Source: Rhodobacteraceae bacterium Alg231-30
GTDB taxonomy: Bacteria; Pseudomonadota; Alphaproteobacteria; Rhodobacterales; Rhodobacteraceae
NCBI GenBank assembly: GCA_900143615.1
Contig: FREU01000005.1
Coordinates: 62,084 to 126,083, forward strand
DNA: 64,000 nucleotides
Direction of reading: 5' to 3'
Translations under genes and position numbers: made by a program
Notes under the pieces: model-generated
Databases searched by the model: none
The model's input: only the letters and a program-made list of their open reading frames with translations
Told to the model about the DNA's origin: nothing
In this document: positions 44,489 through 54,775 of the stretch, piece by piece
Layout: every line of letters starts with the position of its first letter
How positions within the stretch are numbered: position 1 is the first letter of the stretch

Positions 44489-46891
44489 CTAGTGAGCCGT
44501 GGCTCCTGCGCCTTTTTCAGCACTCAGCGCGGCCGCTGCGGCTTCTTCTGCCGCCTCGTCCCACTCAATGGCTTCTGGTTCTTCAACCAGCGCAAGCTTG
44601 AGCACTTCCGAAACATGCGTCACAGGAATAATCTTCAATCCCGCTTTCACATTGTCCGGAATTTCTGCCAGATCCTTTTCGTTTTCTTCGGGGATCAAAA
44701 CTGTCTTGATCCCACCGCGCAGAGCCGCCAGCAGTTTCTCTTTCAAACCACCGATTGGCATTGCATTGCCCCGCAGGCTCACTTCGCCCGTCATCGCAAT
44801 ATCTTTGCGCACAGGAATGCCCGTTAGAACCGACACAATCGATGTCACCATGGCCAAACCCGCCGACGGTCCATCTTTTGGTGTCGCTCCGTCAGGAACG
44901 TGAACGTGGATATCGATTTTGTCGAACTTAGGCGGTTTGACACCGATTTTGGGAGAGATCGAGCGCACATATGAAGACGCCGCATCAATCGATTCCTTCA
45001 TCACATCGCCCAGCTTCCCAGTCGTCTTCATCCGCCCTTTACCAGGCAGCTTCAACGCCTCGATGTGCAGCAAGTCACCGCCAACACTGGTCCACGCCAA
45101 TCCGGTCACGACACCAACCTGATGTTCGTCCTCAGCCAGCCCATAGCGGAATTTCTTCACACCAAGGAAATCGTCAAGGTTGTCAGCGGTCACTTCAACC
45201 TTCTCCGCATTGCCTTTGACGATCTTCGTCACCGCTTTACGGGCTAACTTGGCCAACTCACGCTCAAGGTTCCGCACACCGGCTTCGCGGGTATAAGTGC
45301 GCACAATTTCCTGCAACGCCTCGTCGCTGATCTCAAACTCGTCCTTTTTCAGGCCGTGGTTCTTAACCTGCTTGTCGATCAGATGCTGACGCGCGATTTC
45401 GCGTTTCTCGTCTTCGGTGTAGCCCGCCAACGAGATGATCTCCATCCGATCCAGCAACGGTCCCGGCATGTTGTAGGAATTCGCTGTGGTCAAAAACATC
45501 ACATTAGACAGGTCGTATTCCACCTCAAGATAGTGGTCCACAAAGGTGCCGTTCTGTTCGGGATCAAGCACTTCCAGCATCGCTGATGCTGGATCACCAC
45601 GGAAATCCTGCCCCATCTTGTCGATTTCATCGAGCAGAATCAGCGGATTGGTGGTTTTGGCCTTCTTGAGCGCCTGAATGATCTTACCGGGCATCGAACC
45701 AATGTAGGTCCGGCGGTGACCGCGAATTTCGCTTTCATCACGTACGCCACCCAGCGAGATGCGGATAAACTCACGCCCTGTCGCCTTGGCAACCGATTTC
45801 CCAAGCGAGGTTTTCCCAACACCCGGAGGGCCAACCAAACACAGGATTGGTCCCTTCAGTTTGCTAGAGCGTTGCTGCACCGCAAGGTACTCAACGATGC
45901 GCTCTTTAACCTTCTCCAGACCATAGTGATCGTCATCCAGCACAGCCTGCGCCTTGTTGAGGTCCTTTTTGACACGGCCGCGCTTGTTCCATGGAATGGA
46001 CAGCATCCAATCCAGATAGTTGCGCACCACAGTCGCCTCAGCGCTCATCGGGCTCATGTTCTTCAGCTTCTTCAGCTCGGCGTCAGCCTTTTCTTTGGCT
46101 TCCTTGGACAGTTTGGTCTTGCCAATCTTATCCTCAAGCTCAGCAATTTCACCTTCGCCCTCTTCGCCGTCGCCCAGCTCCTTCTGAATGGCCTTCATCT
46201 GCTCATTCAGATAATATTCACGCTGGGTCTTCTCCATCTGGGATTTGACCCGCGTCTTGATCTTCTTCTCGACTTGCAGAACGCTCATCTCGCCCTGCAT
46301 CAGGCCATAGACCTTCTCGAGCCGCTCGCTCACGCTCAGCGTTTCAAGCAATTCCTGCTTCTGGGCCACTTCAATGCCCAAATGTCCCGCAACCAGATCG
46401 GCAAGTCGTGCAGGTTCTTCGGAATCCGCAACGGCGCTCATGGCTTCTTCGGGAACGTTCTTCTTGACCTTGGCATAGCGTTCAAACTCATCCCCAACCG
46501 AGCGCAACAGCGCTTCGATGGTGGCCGCATCCCCTGGCATCTCTTGCAGATACTCGGCGCTTGCCTCAAAAAACTCTTCGTTTTCGATGAATTCGGTGAT
46601 CTCCACGCGGCTCTGGCCTTCCACCAGAACTTTCACTGTGCCGTCAGGCAGTTTCAACAACTGCAGCACATTGGCCAGCACGCCGGCACGGTAGATATCA
46701 TCACTGGTGGGGTCATCCTCGGCGGGATCGATTTGGCTCGACAGCAGAATCTGCTTGTCATCCGCCATCACTTCTTCCAGCGCGCGAACTGACTTTTCTC
46801 GCCCGACAAACAGCGGCACGATCATATGTGGAAACACCACGATGTCGCGTAGCGGCAGCACCGGATAGGATTGATTTAGAGGCTCTTGCAT
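44489..46891 (-). CDS. lon: ATP-dependent protease Lon
   Basis: An 800-aa LonA protease that degrades misfolded and regulatory proteins in the cytoplasm. It has the N-terminal substrate-binding LON domain (~1-200) and a coiled-coil linker. The AAA+ module has Walker A GPPGVGKTS and Walker B LLDEIDKMG. The protease domain has the Ser-Lys dyad Ser676 (KDGPSAG) and Lys719 (GGLKEK). The start is the ATG at 46891, with AAGGA seven bases before; the TTG further upstream is unlikely. A heat-shock-like promoter lies about 80-110 bases upstream and a strong terminator follows. Confidence 0.98.
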   Translation of the reverse strand: MQEPLNQSYPVLPLRDIVVFPHMIVPLFVGREKSVRALEEVMADDKQILLSSQIDPAEDDPTSDDIYRAGVLANVLQLLKLPDGTVKVLVEGQSRVEITEFIENEEFFEASAEYLQEMPGDAATIEALLRSVGDEFERYAKVKKNVPEEAMSAVADSEEPARLADLVAGHLGIEVAQKQELLETLSVSERLEKVYGLMQGEMSVLQVEKKIKTRVKSQMEKTQREYYLNEQMKAIQKELGDGEEGEGEIAELEDKIGKTKLSKEAKEKADAELKKLKNMSPMSAEATVVRNYLDWMLSIPWNKRGRVKKDLNKAQAVLDDDHYGLEKVKERIVEYLAVQQRSSKLKGPILCLVGPPGVGKTSLGKSVAKATGREFIRISLGGVRDESEIRGHRRTYIGSMPGKIIQALKKAKTTNPLILLDEIDKMGQDFRGDPASAMLEVLDPEQNGTFVDHYLEVEYDLSNVMFLTTANSYNMPGPLLDRMEIISLAGYTEDEKREIARQHLIDKQVKNHGLKKDEFEISDEALQEIVRTYTREAGVRNLERELAKLARKAVTKIVKGNAEKVEVTADNLDDFLGVKKFRYGLAEDEHQVGVVTGLAWTSVGGDLLHIEALKLPGKGRMKTTGKLGDVMKESIDAASSYVRSISPKIGVKPPKFDKIDIHVHVPDGATPKDGPSAGLAMVTSIVSVLTGIPVRKDIAMTGEVSLRGNAMPIGGLKEKLLAALRGGIKTVLIPEENEKDLAEIPDNVKAGLKIIPVTHVSEVLKLALVEEPEAIEWDEAAEEAAAAALSAEKGAGATAH

Positions 46892-46972
46892 AGCATGTCC
46901 TTGTTCTAGCAAAGCGGCGCGGGTCCCAATTTTGGCAACCTCCAGTCCGCTTTCCGTTTCCTCGGAATTAAG

Positions 46973-47001
46973 ATTTGGGGCTTTGAACCGGATGATTCAA
47001 C
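46973..47001 (-). promoter_or_regulatory. Candidate RpoH (sigma-32) promoter of lon
   Basis: On the minus strand GTTGAA, 15 bases, CCCCAAAT, close to the heat-shock consensus CTTGAA-N13-17-CCCCATNT. It ends 81 bases before the lon ATG, and lon is a classic RpoH target. Confidence 0.55.
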
Positions 47002-47176
47002 TGTCCCCAAGCAGGTCGTTCGTCACAATGCCTTTACCAGCCCCGAGGAACAAGGCGCGAAAAGGGATAGTTGGCAAAAAACTTTGGATAAGTTTGCAGC
47101 ACACCGTTTGCACATCACTTGCGGGACGGCGGGCGGGGCGATCTGCACCGCAGGAGCGCCGTTTCGCCCGTCCAAT

Positions 47177-48307
47177 TCACACCGGTTCGATGTCCCCCTG
47201 CGCGCGCTGCGCATGAAACTCCGCTTCCCAAGCATCAAAGGTGCCCGCCGCGATGGCATCGCGCATCCCCTGCATGATCTCTTGGAAATAATGCAGATTG
47301 TGCCACGTCAATAGCATGCCCGAAATCATCTCATTGGCACGGAAAACGTGGTGCAGATAGGCCCTCGAGTATTTTGAACACGCCGGACACGTGCAGGCCT
47401 CATCCAACGGACGTGGATCATCCGCATGGCGCGCGTTTTTAATGTTCACCACACCACGGCGGGTAAACAGCTGCCCTGTCCGGCCGGATCTCGACGGCAA
47501 TACGCAATCCATCATATCAATACCACGCTTCACCGCCCCGACGATATCATCGGGTTTACCAACCCCCATCAAATACCGCGGCTTGTCTTTGGGCAAAAAC
47601 TCCGGCGCATAGTCCAGACAGTCAAACATCGGCCCCTGCCCTTCTCCAACTGCCAGCCCACCAACCGCATATCCTTCAAAACCGATGGCTTTTAACGCTT
47701 CCGCACTTTCTTCGCGCATGTCGCGCTCAAGCCCGCCCTGCATAATGCCAAAGAGCGCGTGCCCAGGCCGATCCCCAAACGCCTCACGTGACCGTTCCGC
47801 CCACCGCATCGACAGGCGCATACTTTCTGCAATCCGGTCCCGATCTGCTGGCAGCGCGGGGCATTCGTCAAAACACATCACGATATCACTGCCCAGCAAG
47901 CGCTGGATTTCCATCGAGCGTTCAGGGGTGAGTTCATGTTTGGAGCCATCGATGTGGCTGCGAAAGGTCACGCCTTTTTCGGTGAGCTTGCGCAACTCAG
48001 CCAAAGACATCACCTGAAATCCTCCCGAGTCTGTCAGGATCGGACGCTCCCAGTTCATGAATTTATGCAAACCACCCAGACGCGCAATCCGCTCTGCTGT
48101 CGGGCGCAACATCAGATGATAGGTATTGCCCAACAAGATATCCGCCCCCGTCGCACGCACACTCTCCGGCATCATCGCTTTGACCGTGGCCGCCGTGCCC
48201 ACAGGCATAAACGCGGGTGTACGAATTTCTCCACGTGGGGTGGAAATCACGCCAGTGCGGGCTTTTCCATTGGTGGCTTTCAACTCAAAACTGAAACGCT
48301 GGCTCAT
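47177..48307 (-). CDS. tgt: Queuine/preQ1 tRNA-ribosyltransferase
   Basis: A 376-aa enzyme that exchanges guanine-34 for preQ1 in tRNAs with GUN anticodons, the last shared step of queuosine synthesis. Visible motifs are the nucleophile/base region [24 protein letters not shown], and the zinc site [16 protein letters not shown] (CxCxxC...H). Start ATG at 48307 with AAGG nine bases upstream; the longer frame from 48394 runs into the neighbouring promoter region. It is divergent from the SPFH gene and upstream of lon on the same strand, 285 bases apart. Confidence 0.97.
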   Translation of the reverse strand: MSQRFSFELKATNGKARTGVISTPRGEIRTPAFMPVGTAATVKAMMPESVRATGADILLGNTYHLMLRPTAERIARLGGLHKFMNWERPILTDSGGFQVMSLAELRKLTEKGVTFRSHIDGSKHELTPERSMEIQRLLGSDIVMCFDECPALPADRDRIAESMRLSMRWAERSREAFGDRPGHALFGIMQGGLERDMREESAEALKAIGFEGYAVGGLAVGEGQGPMFDCLDYAPEFLPKDKPRYLMGVGKPDDIVGAVKRGIDMMDCVLPSRSGRTGQLFTRRGVVNIKNARHADDPRPLDEACTCPACSKYSRAYLHHVFRANEMISGMLLTWHNLHYFQEIMQGMRDAIAAGTFDAWEAEFHAQRAQGDIEPV

Positions 48308-48423
48308 CTTATAACCTTCAAGGGGAATTTTCGGCGGATTTCCCCCTCCATACGCCCATCCAACAGGCTTGTAAAACCGACCAACACCCGTCACAGCTAG
48401 AACCAGTGCAACTTACTAAACCT

Positions 48424-49326
48424 ATGAGGTTCCTAGTGTCGGAAGATCTCCTCCTCGGGCTTTTGTCCGAAAACATCGTCGTCCTGTTGGGCGCGATCCT
48501 GCTTGTTGTTATTGTTCTCAAAGGCATTCGTATTGTGCCGCAATCTGAAAAGCACGTCGTTGAGCGCTTTGGCCGTCTGCGTTCGGTGCTTGGGCCTGGC
48601 ATCAACTTTATCGTGCCATTTCTGGATGTTGTCCGCCATCAAGTGTCCATCCTTGAGCGCCAGCTCCCGAACGCCAACCAAGATGCCATCACCAAAGACA
48701 ACGTTTTGGTGCAGGTTGAAACATCTGTGTTCTACCGCATTCTCGAACCGGAAAAGACGGTCTATCGTATCCGCGATGTGGACGGCGCGATTGCCACGAC
48801 CGTGGCTGGCATCGTGCGCGCCGAGATCGGCAAAATGGATCTGGACGAAGTACAATCCAACCGCAACCAGCTGATCACCCGCATTAAAGAACTGGTTGAA
48901 GATGCAGTTGATGACTGGGGCATCGAAGTGACCCGCGCCGAAATTCTTGACGTGAACCTCGACCAAGCCACCCGTGACGCGATGCTGCAACAGCTCAACG
49001 CCGAACGCGCGCGCCGCGCCCAGGTGACCGAAGCTGAAGGCACCAAACGAGCTGTTGAGCTCAACGCCGACGCCGAGCTCTATGCCGCCGAACAATCCGC
49101 CAAGGCCCGCCGTATTGGCGCGGATGCCGAAGCCTACGCCACCGAGGTTGTCGCCAAGGCGATCAAGGAAAACGGCATCGAGGCTGCACAATACCAAGTT
49201 GCCTTGAAGCAAGTTGAATCGATCAACAAGCTGGGGGACGGCGCAGGCAATCAGACCATCGTTCTACCCGCCGCAGCACTCGAAGCTTTTGGCGACGCCT
49301 TCAAACTGCTCAAAGGCCGCGGCTAA
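48424..49326 (+). CDS. SPFH/stomatin-prohibitin family membrane protein (QmcA-like)
   Basis: A 300-aa protein with one N-terminal membrane helix (residues ~12-35), an SPFH domain (IRIVPQSEKHVVERFGR onward) and an alanine/glutamate-rich coiled coil near 200-250. SPFH proteins assemble into membrane cages or microdomains and often control FtsH or other proteases. The stop TAA overlaps the ATG of the NfeD gene, the partner found with this family throughout bacteria. The ATG at 48424 and the GTG at 48436 (AGG in front) are alternative starts. Confidence 0.92.
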   Translation: MRFLVSEDLLLGLLSENIVVLLGAILLVVIVLKGIRIVPQSEKHVVERFGRLRSVLGPGINFIVPFLDVVRHQVSILERQLPNANQDAITKDNVLVQVETSVFYRILEPEKTVYRIRDVDGAIATTVAGIVRAEIGKMDLDEVQSNRNQLITRIKELVEDAVDDWGIEVTRAEILDVNLDQATRDAMLQQLNAERARRAQVTEAEGTKRAVELNADAELYAAEQSAKARRIGADAEAYATEVVAKAIKENGIEAAQYQVALKQVESINKLGDGAGNQTIVLPAAALEAFGDAFKLLKGRG

Positions 49327-49601
49327 TGACCGATTTGATGTCTATTTGGTGGGTTTGGCTGGCTGCCGCGCTGGTATTCGCTTTGATCGAAATACTGCTG
49401 CCCGGCTTTGTGTTCTTGGGCTTTGCCATTGGCGCTGCCATCGTTGGCTTGCTACTGCTAGGTCCGCTCACAGCGCTGAGCTGGCAGATGATCCTGCTTG
49501 TCTTTGCTGCCCTGTCACTGGCTGCTTGGCTGGTATTACGCCGCATATTTGCCCTGCCCACAGGACAAGTCAAAACCTTCGATCACGACATCAACGACTG
49601 A
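49326..49601 (+). CDS. NfeD-like membrane protein
   Basis: A 91-aa protein with about three membrane segments, beginning MTDLMSIWWVWLAAALVFAL and containing LLPGFVFLGFAIGA, typical of the short NfeD form. The C-terminal OB-like domain of longer NfeD proteins is almost absent. It is coupled to the SPFH gene by TAATG, and the two proteins normally act together in membrane-domain organisation. Confidence 0.87.
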   Translation: MTDLMSIWWVWLAAALVFALIEILLPGFVFLGFAIGAAIVGLLLLGPLTALSWQMILLVFAALSLAAWLVLRRIFALPTGQVKTFDHDIND

Positions 49602-49622
49602 GCACATCGGTCCCAGAAATAG

Positions 49623-49654
49623 AAAAAGGCGCCGCAACTTCGCGGCGCCTTTTT
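49623..49654. terminator. Bidirectional terminator between nfeD and the DUF3604 cluster
   Basis: AAAAAGGCGCCGC-N6-GCGGCGCCTTTTT: a perfect stem with A and T runs on either side, between two convergent genes. Confidence 0.93.
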
Positions 49655-49673
49655 ACCTTCTAGGGTAAAGCCC

Positions 49674-51623
49674 TCAGCCCTCCGCTGGCGTGTACCAAAT
49701 CGGCGAAGAGTAAGCCCGCTCCTGATGGATCAACTGCGCTTCTTCCGGCAGCTCGATGCCATAGCGCAGCTTGTCATACAGCACCCAACGTGGCGTTGGG
49801 ATTTCCAGCACACGCACATAATAGAATGCAGGCTCGTCCGCATTGAACTCAGGATCTGTCCAAATCTGGGTCAACTCCGAGGCACCGATTGTATTGGTCC
49901 AGCTTGCGGCCTCGATGTCCACCGTATTACCAACTGCTGGCAACTTGCCATTGGCATCGATTTCGCGATCCCCTGACCAGGCAACATCAAACACTTTTTC
50001 ATGCAACGCCCCATCAGCATCCATCCAGCCTTTGATGACCTGCATGCGATCCAAATTGGCGCCAATTGGATCGCGCAGTGCGACCAGCATAAAGCTTGGT
50101 GCCCCGTCCCCGACCCGCTCACGCAAATCACTGCCCATCGGCACGCCTTTGGTATAGCCGGCCACAGAAGGAGTGCGACTGCTGATATCTGCCTCGTCAA
50201 ACTCCCAACCGCCAAAGAACCGCAGCCCAATGCGTGGACCGGTGGTGGCATAGGTCTCACGGCGCTTGAAAGCATCAAATATGGCTTCACGGGTGTTCTC
50301 TGTCGCCCAGACGGCGGTGTAGCCCGACGCAACCATCTTGTGGCCGTCAATTTTACCAAGTTCGCTTTCGATAAACGGATGCTCGATGCGCGTTGGAGAA
50401 GGTTCAACACTTACGGATTTATTGAAGAAGTTTTCCTCTTCCGCTGTGGTCAAACCGGTGTGGCTGTCTGTGGCACCGCCCAGTCCAAACTTATACGGGT
50501 TCACACCAAATTTTTTCTCTAGAGCCAAACCCAGTTTCAACGCTTCGCGAGCATATTCACCGCCTAGCATTTCCTCGGTTTTCAACTCGGTCAAATCAAG
50601 GTTGCCAACATCCCAGTTTTCATAGTCGGCAAACTCATCATCTGGGCTTAGGACAGGGTGTGCTTCGCCGTCGCCCTTGATCTGGGTGATCTCGTAATGC
50701 GGCTCCCACTTGGCGCGTAGTTTGACGTAATCCTCGTCCACCTTGCCGCCGTGATAGGTGTCTTCTGTCGGGAACATCCAGCCATTTGACAGGTTACCGT
50801 TATGGGCAAACGCCACGGCCCGCCCACCGGTTTTGTCCTGATACATTTCCAACCATTCATACAAGTGGTTCGGATCGGTGGAGCCATACGGAGGTTGTGT
50901 CACCGGCGGCACGACTTGCAGCGCACGCATCGCCCCGTCCCGCAACATCACGTTGCGATGCAGGTTGAAGCCTTTAGGAACCGAAGTCCATTCAAAGCCA
51001 ACAAAGGCACTAAACTCACCAGGTTCGTTGTGCTCTTCGGCTGCATTTACGATTTTTTCCCACGTAAACGCATAAGGGTCCGCGCCAGGGCTGTAAGCTT
51101 CCAAGATGGCCTCAGGCAGAGTCATCTGCGCAAAATTAGTAATTAGATCAAATGCCGTCTTACCGGCTTCCGCGCCACCTTTTTTATAGCCTTCATACCA
51201 TTCACGACCTTTGGGGTCGGCCAGAACACCCGGCTTACCGGCCTGCAAATCAGGGGCAAACCCCATTAGATCGGTGTGGTCTGTCAAAACCATCCAATCC
51301 AGTGGACGGCTCAGTTTGACTGGCTGACCCGTTGATGACGTGATCTGTTCGCCTTTGGCAAACTTCCATGCATCATCTGGCCCCAAAATATTGCCAAATG
51401 CCCCAGCATCCAGCGATAGCCCTGTGTGAAGGTGCGTTTCCCCCCAAAGCGGGAAAGTCGGAAAGGATCGGTCTGCATAGGGCGAATAGGCTGCATCCGC
51501 AAAACCGCTTTCAGCGGCATCCTCTGACGGCACAACCTGCGCCTGCGCCACCGCGCCAAAGGCAACAACAGACACCACTGAGACACAGGATTTCAAAGCT
51601 AATCGACTTGAGCGTAAAAACAT
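49674..51623 (-). CDS. Exported DUF3604 protein, paralogue 1
   Basis: A 649-aa exported protein (signal [20 protein letters not shown]..., cleavage near AQAQ). DUF3604 motifs in order: [12 protein letters not shown] (PHP-like HxH), [53 protein letters not shown], and [20 protein letters not shown] followed by ATTGPRI. The His/Asp set resembles the PHP metal-dependent phosphoesterase superfamily, so hydrolysis with two or three metal ions is likely; the substrate is unknown. It is the last gene of the cluster, 159 bases after the HupE-like gene, with GGGGAAG in front of the start. Confidence 0.88.
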   Translation of the reverse strand: MFLRSSRLALKSCVSVVSVVAFGAVAQAQVVPSEDAAESGFADAAYSPYADRSFPTFPLWGETHLHTGLSLDAGAFGNILGPDDAWKFAKGEQITSSTGQPVKLSRPLDWMVLTDHTDLMGFAPDLQAGKPGVLADPKGREWYEGYKKGGAEAGKTAFDLITNFAQMTLPEAILEAYSPGADPYAFTWEKIVNAAEEHNEPGEFSAFVGFEWTSVPKGFNLHRNVMLRDGAMRALQVVPPVTQPPYGSTDPNHLYEWLEMYQDKTGGRAVAFAHNGNLSNGWMFPTEDTYHGGKVDEDYVKLRAKWEPHYEITQIKGDGEAHPVLSPDDEFADYENWDVGNLDLTELKTEEMLGGEYAREALKLGLALEKKFGVNPYKFGLGGATDSHTGLTTAEEENFFNKSVSVEPSPTRIEHPFIESELGKIDGHKMVASGYTAVWATENTREAIFDAFKRRETYATTGPRIGLRFFGGWEFDEADISSRTPSVAGYTKGVPMGSDLRERVGDGAPSFMLVALRDPIGANLDRMQVIKGWMDADGALHEKVFDVAWSGDREIDANGKLPAVGNTVDIEAASWTNTIGASELTQIWTDPEFNADEPAFYYVRVLEIPTPRWVLYDKLRYGIELPEEAQLIHQERAYSSPIWYTPAEG

Positions 51624-51782
51624 CGCTTCCCCCTATACCGGACAGAAATCCACCTACATAGTTGCAGCTGTACCTGCCCAAAATTCACTCCAATACGGGG
51701 ATGTTAGCAGCAAACTCGCCTTCTGCATGTATTTTTTTTGCGATTGGTTTAAAACACGCCATGATTGCGGCCGTGTGCGATT

Positions 51783-52787
51783 TCAAAACCCAGACACGCG
51801 CTCCACAAACCAAACTGTCGCGACCACCCCAATCGCATACCCCGACATCACTTTGACAGGCCACACAAACCGCTGCCCAAATGTGCCCAGCAAACGTCCA
51901 ACTTGCGCTAGGATGTAAAAGCCGATGAGGCTGGCGAACACAAACACAAGCTGCCCCGCCTCAACACCGACATTGAACGCAAGAAGCGCACCAAAGATGT
52001 CCTGTTGCGGCAGACCAATGTCGCGCAAAGCTCCGGCAAACCCGAGGCCGTGCAATAGGCCAAACAGAAAACAAATGACCCAAGGGTTGCGCCCGTTCTT
52101 TGTATCCTTTGCCCCAATTGAACGTAAGATTTCCACTGCAAGAAAGATGATAGACAAAGCAATCACCGCCTCAACCGGAGGTCCGGCCACCGAGATGAAG
52201 TTCAAAGAAGACAGCCCCAAGGTAATGGAGTGTGCCACCGTAAAAGCGGTAATTGCCCCAACCAATCGCCAACGGTTGGCAATCAGCAGCATAAGGGCAA
52301 ACACAAACAAAAGGTGGTCATAGCCTTCTAAAATATGCTCAAAACCCAGCTTAAAATAATTACCGAGAACCGAGAGCATTGTGGGCTGCGCCGCAACCGC
52401 AAATGACGTTTCATCGCGGGTCAGCACTTTGGTTTGCACCAACGCATCTTGATCAACAATGCGCACCAAAACTTCTGTCCGTTGGCGCTCAAGTCCTGCG
52501 ACGTTGATTACGCCACCTATGAGCCCGTCCGCGCAATTCACAATCCAGCTTGCGCTCCAGCCATTGCCGTCATCACGTGGGTTAGGCTGCTCATTCGGGG
52601 TGCACCCATCAGGGAGGTGCAGAGTTAAATCCATTGGCTTGCCCTGCACATCAGGGCGACGCCAATAGACGCTCCATGAGCCACCCGCAAAGGGTTGAAT
52701 TTCAACATATCCCGGATCAAGTTCATGCGCCTGCACAGGCGGCGCAACTGCAAACAACGACAAGAGAAGCAGTACAAACCCGCGCAT
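51783..52787 (-). CDS. HupE/UreJ-like membrane protein
   Basis: A 334-aa protein with a signal peptide ending at VQA, then HELDPGYVEI, a periplasmic beta region of about 150 residues and six to seven membrane helices. The family core is clear: GFEHILEGYDHLLFVFALML and FTVAHSITLGLSSL (HupE_UreJ_2). Relatives are proposed nickel/cobalt or related permeases. It begins two bases after the foldase stop codon (or overlaps it if the GTG at 52793 is used), so the two are co-translated. In this cluster it might supply metal to the DUF3604 hydrolases, by inference. Confidence 0.85.
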   Translation of the reverse strand: MRGFVLLLLSLFAVAPPVQAHELDPGYVEIQPFAGGSWSVYWRRPDVQGKPMDLTLHLPDGCTPNEQPNPRDDGNGWSASWIVNCADGLIGGVINVAGLERQRTEVLVRIVDQDALVQTKVLTRDETSFAVAAQPTMLSVLGNYFKLGFEHILEGYDHLLFVFALMLLIANRWRLVGAITAFTVAHSITLGLSSLNFISVAGPPVEAVIALSIIFLAVEILRSIGAKDTKNGRNPWVICFLFGLLHGLGFAGALRDIGLPQQDIFGALLAFNVGVEAGQLVFVFASLIGFYILAQVGRLLGTFGQRFVWPVKVMSGYAIGVVATVWFVERVSGF

Positions 52788-52789
52788 GA

Positions 52790-53638
52790 TCACAGCCCCA
52801 TTGCCTCACGAATTTGGCTCATGTCCGGCACAACCACACGATATTGCGCTTCCAGCTCTTTAAAAAGTTCTTCCTGCAGAGAGTCACTCCTGTCGCGGCG
52901 CCAATCCGCGAGCACCCGATCTTGAACGTCGACCAACTCGGGGACACGCGCCGGTGTCAACGCTTCGACCAACACCACATGCGCCCCAAAGGTCGAGGTC
53001 ACCGGACCTTGCCACTGCCCGACCTTTTGGGCTGTGATTTGTTCAAAGAACCCGCGCCCAAATCTGCTCTCGACCATCCTCTGGGACGCATCCTGCAATC
53101 CTGGCGCCAACATTGAGGTTGCGCCTAACTCACGCGGCGAAGACCCGGCCTCCAGTGCGGCAATCACTTTCGCCGCAGCTTCCGGTTGGTCACTGAGATA
53201 CACTTGTTGAAACGTCACCGACGGCGTGGACGCATACTCCGCTTGGTTCTGTTCATAAAACGTCTGAAGCTCGTCTTGCGTCGGAACAGCGGATTGCGCG
53301 GCCGCGTCCGTCAGAAATCGCATTTTCTGCGCCAACCTTTGGCGAATAACCGGATCATTTTGTTCCAGAGATAATCCACGCGCCTCGCGCACCATAATTT
53401 CTTCGCGCACCAGCCGGTTCAACATGTCCTGCACGTCTTCCGGCGTGGCAGGGCGTTGCAAACTGGCTTGAAACCGCGCGGTCAGGGCCGGAATCTGTGC
53501 TGTGCTCAGAACAATCTCTTTCTCTGGCGCAGCCTCTTCGTCTTGGGGATTAACTGTGCCGTACCACAAAAACACCCCGGCCCCCAGGACAGCAAAGTGT
53601 ATGAACGGGTCACGCAGCACCCTTTGAACAACACCCAT
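52790..53638 (-). CDS. Membrane-anchored PpiC-type peptidyl-prolyl isomerase
   Basis: A 282-aa protein. One N-terminal membrane helix (FIHFAVLGAGVFLWYG), a SurA/PpiD-like helical chaperone region (~50-130) and a rotamase domain of parvulin type (TPSVTFQQVYLSDQPEAA through FGAHVVLVEAL). It would fold exported proteins in the periplasm. Because it is coupled to the HupE-like gene and placed among genes for exported proteins, a dedicated chaperone role for the cluster products is likely. Start ATG at 53638 with GGGAG nine bases upstream. Confidence 0.85.
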   Translation of the reverse strand: MGVVQRVLRDPFIHFAVLGAGVFLWYGTVNPQDEEAAPEKEIVLSTAQIPALTARFQASLQRPATPEDVQDMLNRLVREEIMVREARGLSLEQNDPVIRQRLAQKMRFLTDAAAQSAVPTQDELQTFYEQNQAEYASTPSVTFQQVYLSDQPEAAAKVIAALEAGSSPRELGATSMLAPGLQDASQRMVESRFGRGFFEQITAQKVGQWQGPVTSTFGAHVVLVEALTPARVPELVDVQDRVLADWRRDRSDSLQEELFKELEAQYRVVVPDMSQIREAMGL

Positions 53639-53742
53639 AAGCCGACACTCCCACTCATTCCACCCGACATTGGGGTATCCTAGCGCGTGATACTGATACG
53701 GCAACTGTTTGATTTAATAGATTAGTCATGAAAAATTTGCCG

Positions 53743-53756
53743 AGCCTTACAAGGCT
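53743..53756 (-). terminator. Short hairpin after the outer-membrane protein gene
   Basis: AGCCTT-GT-AAGGCT on the minus strand, followed after a few bases by ATTTTT. A weak or partial terminator inside the cluster. Confidence 0.4.
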
Positions 53757-53762
53757 AGCGCC

Positions 53763-54746
53763 CTAGAAAGTAATTGAGGCATTAAACCACAAAGTATCAC
53801 TCTCAAAGCGTCGCTTGGCATCAAACTCGGTATAGTACTTCAGCTTAAAACTCGCCGGCTTGCCAAACAGTTTCCCACCTGAATAGCTGATCATCGGCCC
53901 CAGACCGAACACCTGTGCCCGTAAGCTTTCAGCGCCCAGCGCATTGCGTGTGCCTTCCGCACCTGATCCACTGTCATCATCCAACTGCGCATAAGCATAC
54001 CCAGAAACCCCAAAGGCCCAGCCCGATTTGGTATGCTGCAATACGGTCCCTTCAAGATTAACCGCAGGGGCGTTCTGATAGTCGGTCGCGTCGTTTTTGG
54101 TGCTGAAAATAAAACTGGCAGCACCAGAAAACTCCAAACCGTTGCTCGGATCAAAATAGGTCGCAGAAACCACAGGCTGAAATGACCAGATATTTTTTCC
54201 GGTGTTTAGTGCATTGATGCGACGCCCCCCCACATCAACAGACGCCGTACTGTAGCTTCCGGTGGGCGCAAAAACCGACAGCCCAGCGCTGTAGTGTAAA
54301 TTCCCTCTATGCCACCCGACCATCGAGGTGAGCGTAATATCCCCCACGCCGGAGGTTGTGTCCTCGATTGGGACGCCCACAATTGGTGGCGTTTCACCAA
54401 TAAAGGTCAGACTGGCATCCAAAACCACGGGTATGTTGATATTAAAGGCAGGTGTGCCCCCCCAAAGCTCGGCGTCTGGCACATGGGTCACGCTGATCTT
54501 GGCAAAGGTCAGTTTCAGATCGCTCTCCGCTGTGATCGGCAACCCGCCGAGAGACAATCCTCTCACTTCACCTTGGGAATGCACAATATCAATACCCCCG
54601 TAAGTGCCCGGCCCGGGAACAATACCCGCAAAGCTATCGCGTGATCCTAACAGATACGCCCCTAGCCCCCCCTCAACAGCCTGTGACGGCGTCGAAATCG
54701 CGCCGCTGAAGACCAGTGCTAACGATACTCCCAAAATACGTGACAT
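53763..54746 (-). CDS. Outer-membrane protein, MetA-pathway-of-phenol-degradation (SphA-like) family
   Basis: A 327-aa protein with a Sec signal (SRILGVSLALVFSGAIST) and no helices after it. Alternating hydrophobic strands, the segment DITLTSMVGWHRGNLHYSAG and a terminal aromatic residue (NASITF) suggest an outer-membrane beta-barrel of the phenol_MetA_deg type (PF13557), whose members are thought to admit hydrophobic or aromatic substrates. It starts 29 bases after the DUF3604 paralogue 2 gene, with GGAGGAG in front. It could be the entry pore for the cluster substrate. Confidence 0.8.
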   Translation of the reverse strand: MSRILGVSLALVFSGAISTPSQAVEGGLGAYLLGSRDSFAGIVPGPGTYGGIDIVHSQGEVRGLSLGGLPITAESDLKLTFAKISVTHVPDAELWGGTPAFNINIPVVLDASLTFIGETPPIVGVPIEDTTSGVGDITLTSMVGWHRGNLHYSAGLSVFAPTGSYSTASVDVGGRRINALNTGKNIWSFQPVVSATYFDPSNGLEFSGAASFIFSTKNDATDYQNAPAVNLEGTVLQHTKSGWAFGVSGYAYAQLDDDSGSGAEGTRNALGAESLRAQVFGLGPMISYSGGKLFGKPASFKLKYYTEFDAKRRFESDTLWFNASITF

Positions 54747-54775
54747 CGTCAAACTCCTCCCGATGGCCTTTTGCT

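Noticed and set aside
45716..46792. A 358-codon open frame antisense to lon
   Set aside because: It mirrors the biased codons of lon, has no recognisable domain, signal or ribosome binding site, and lon itself is certain.
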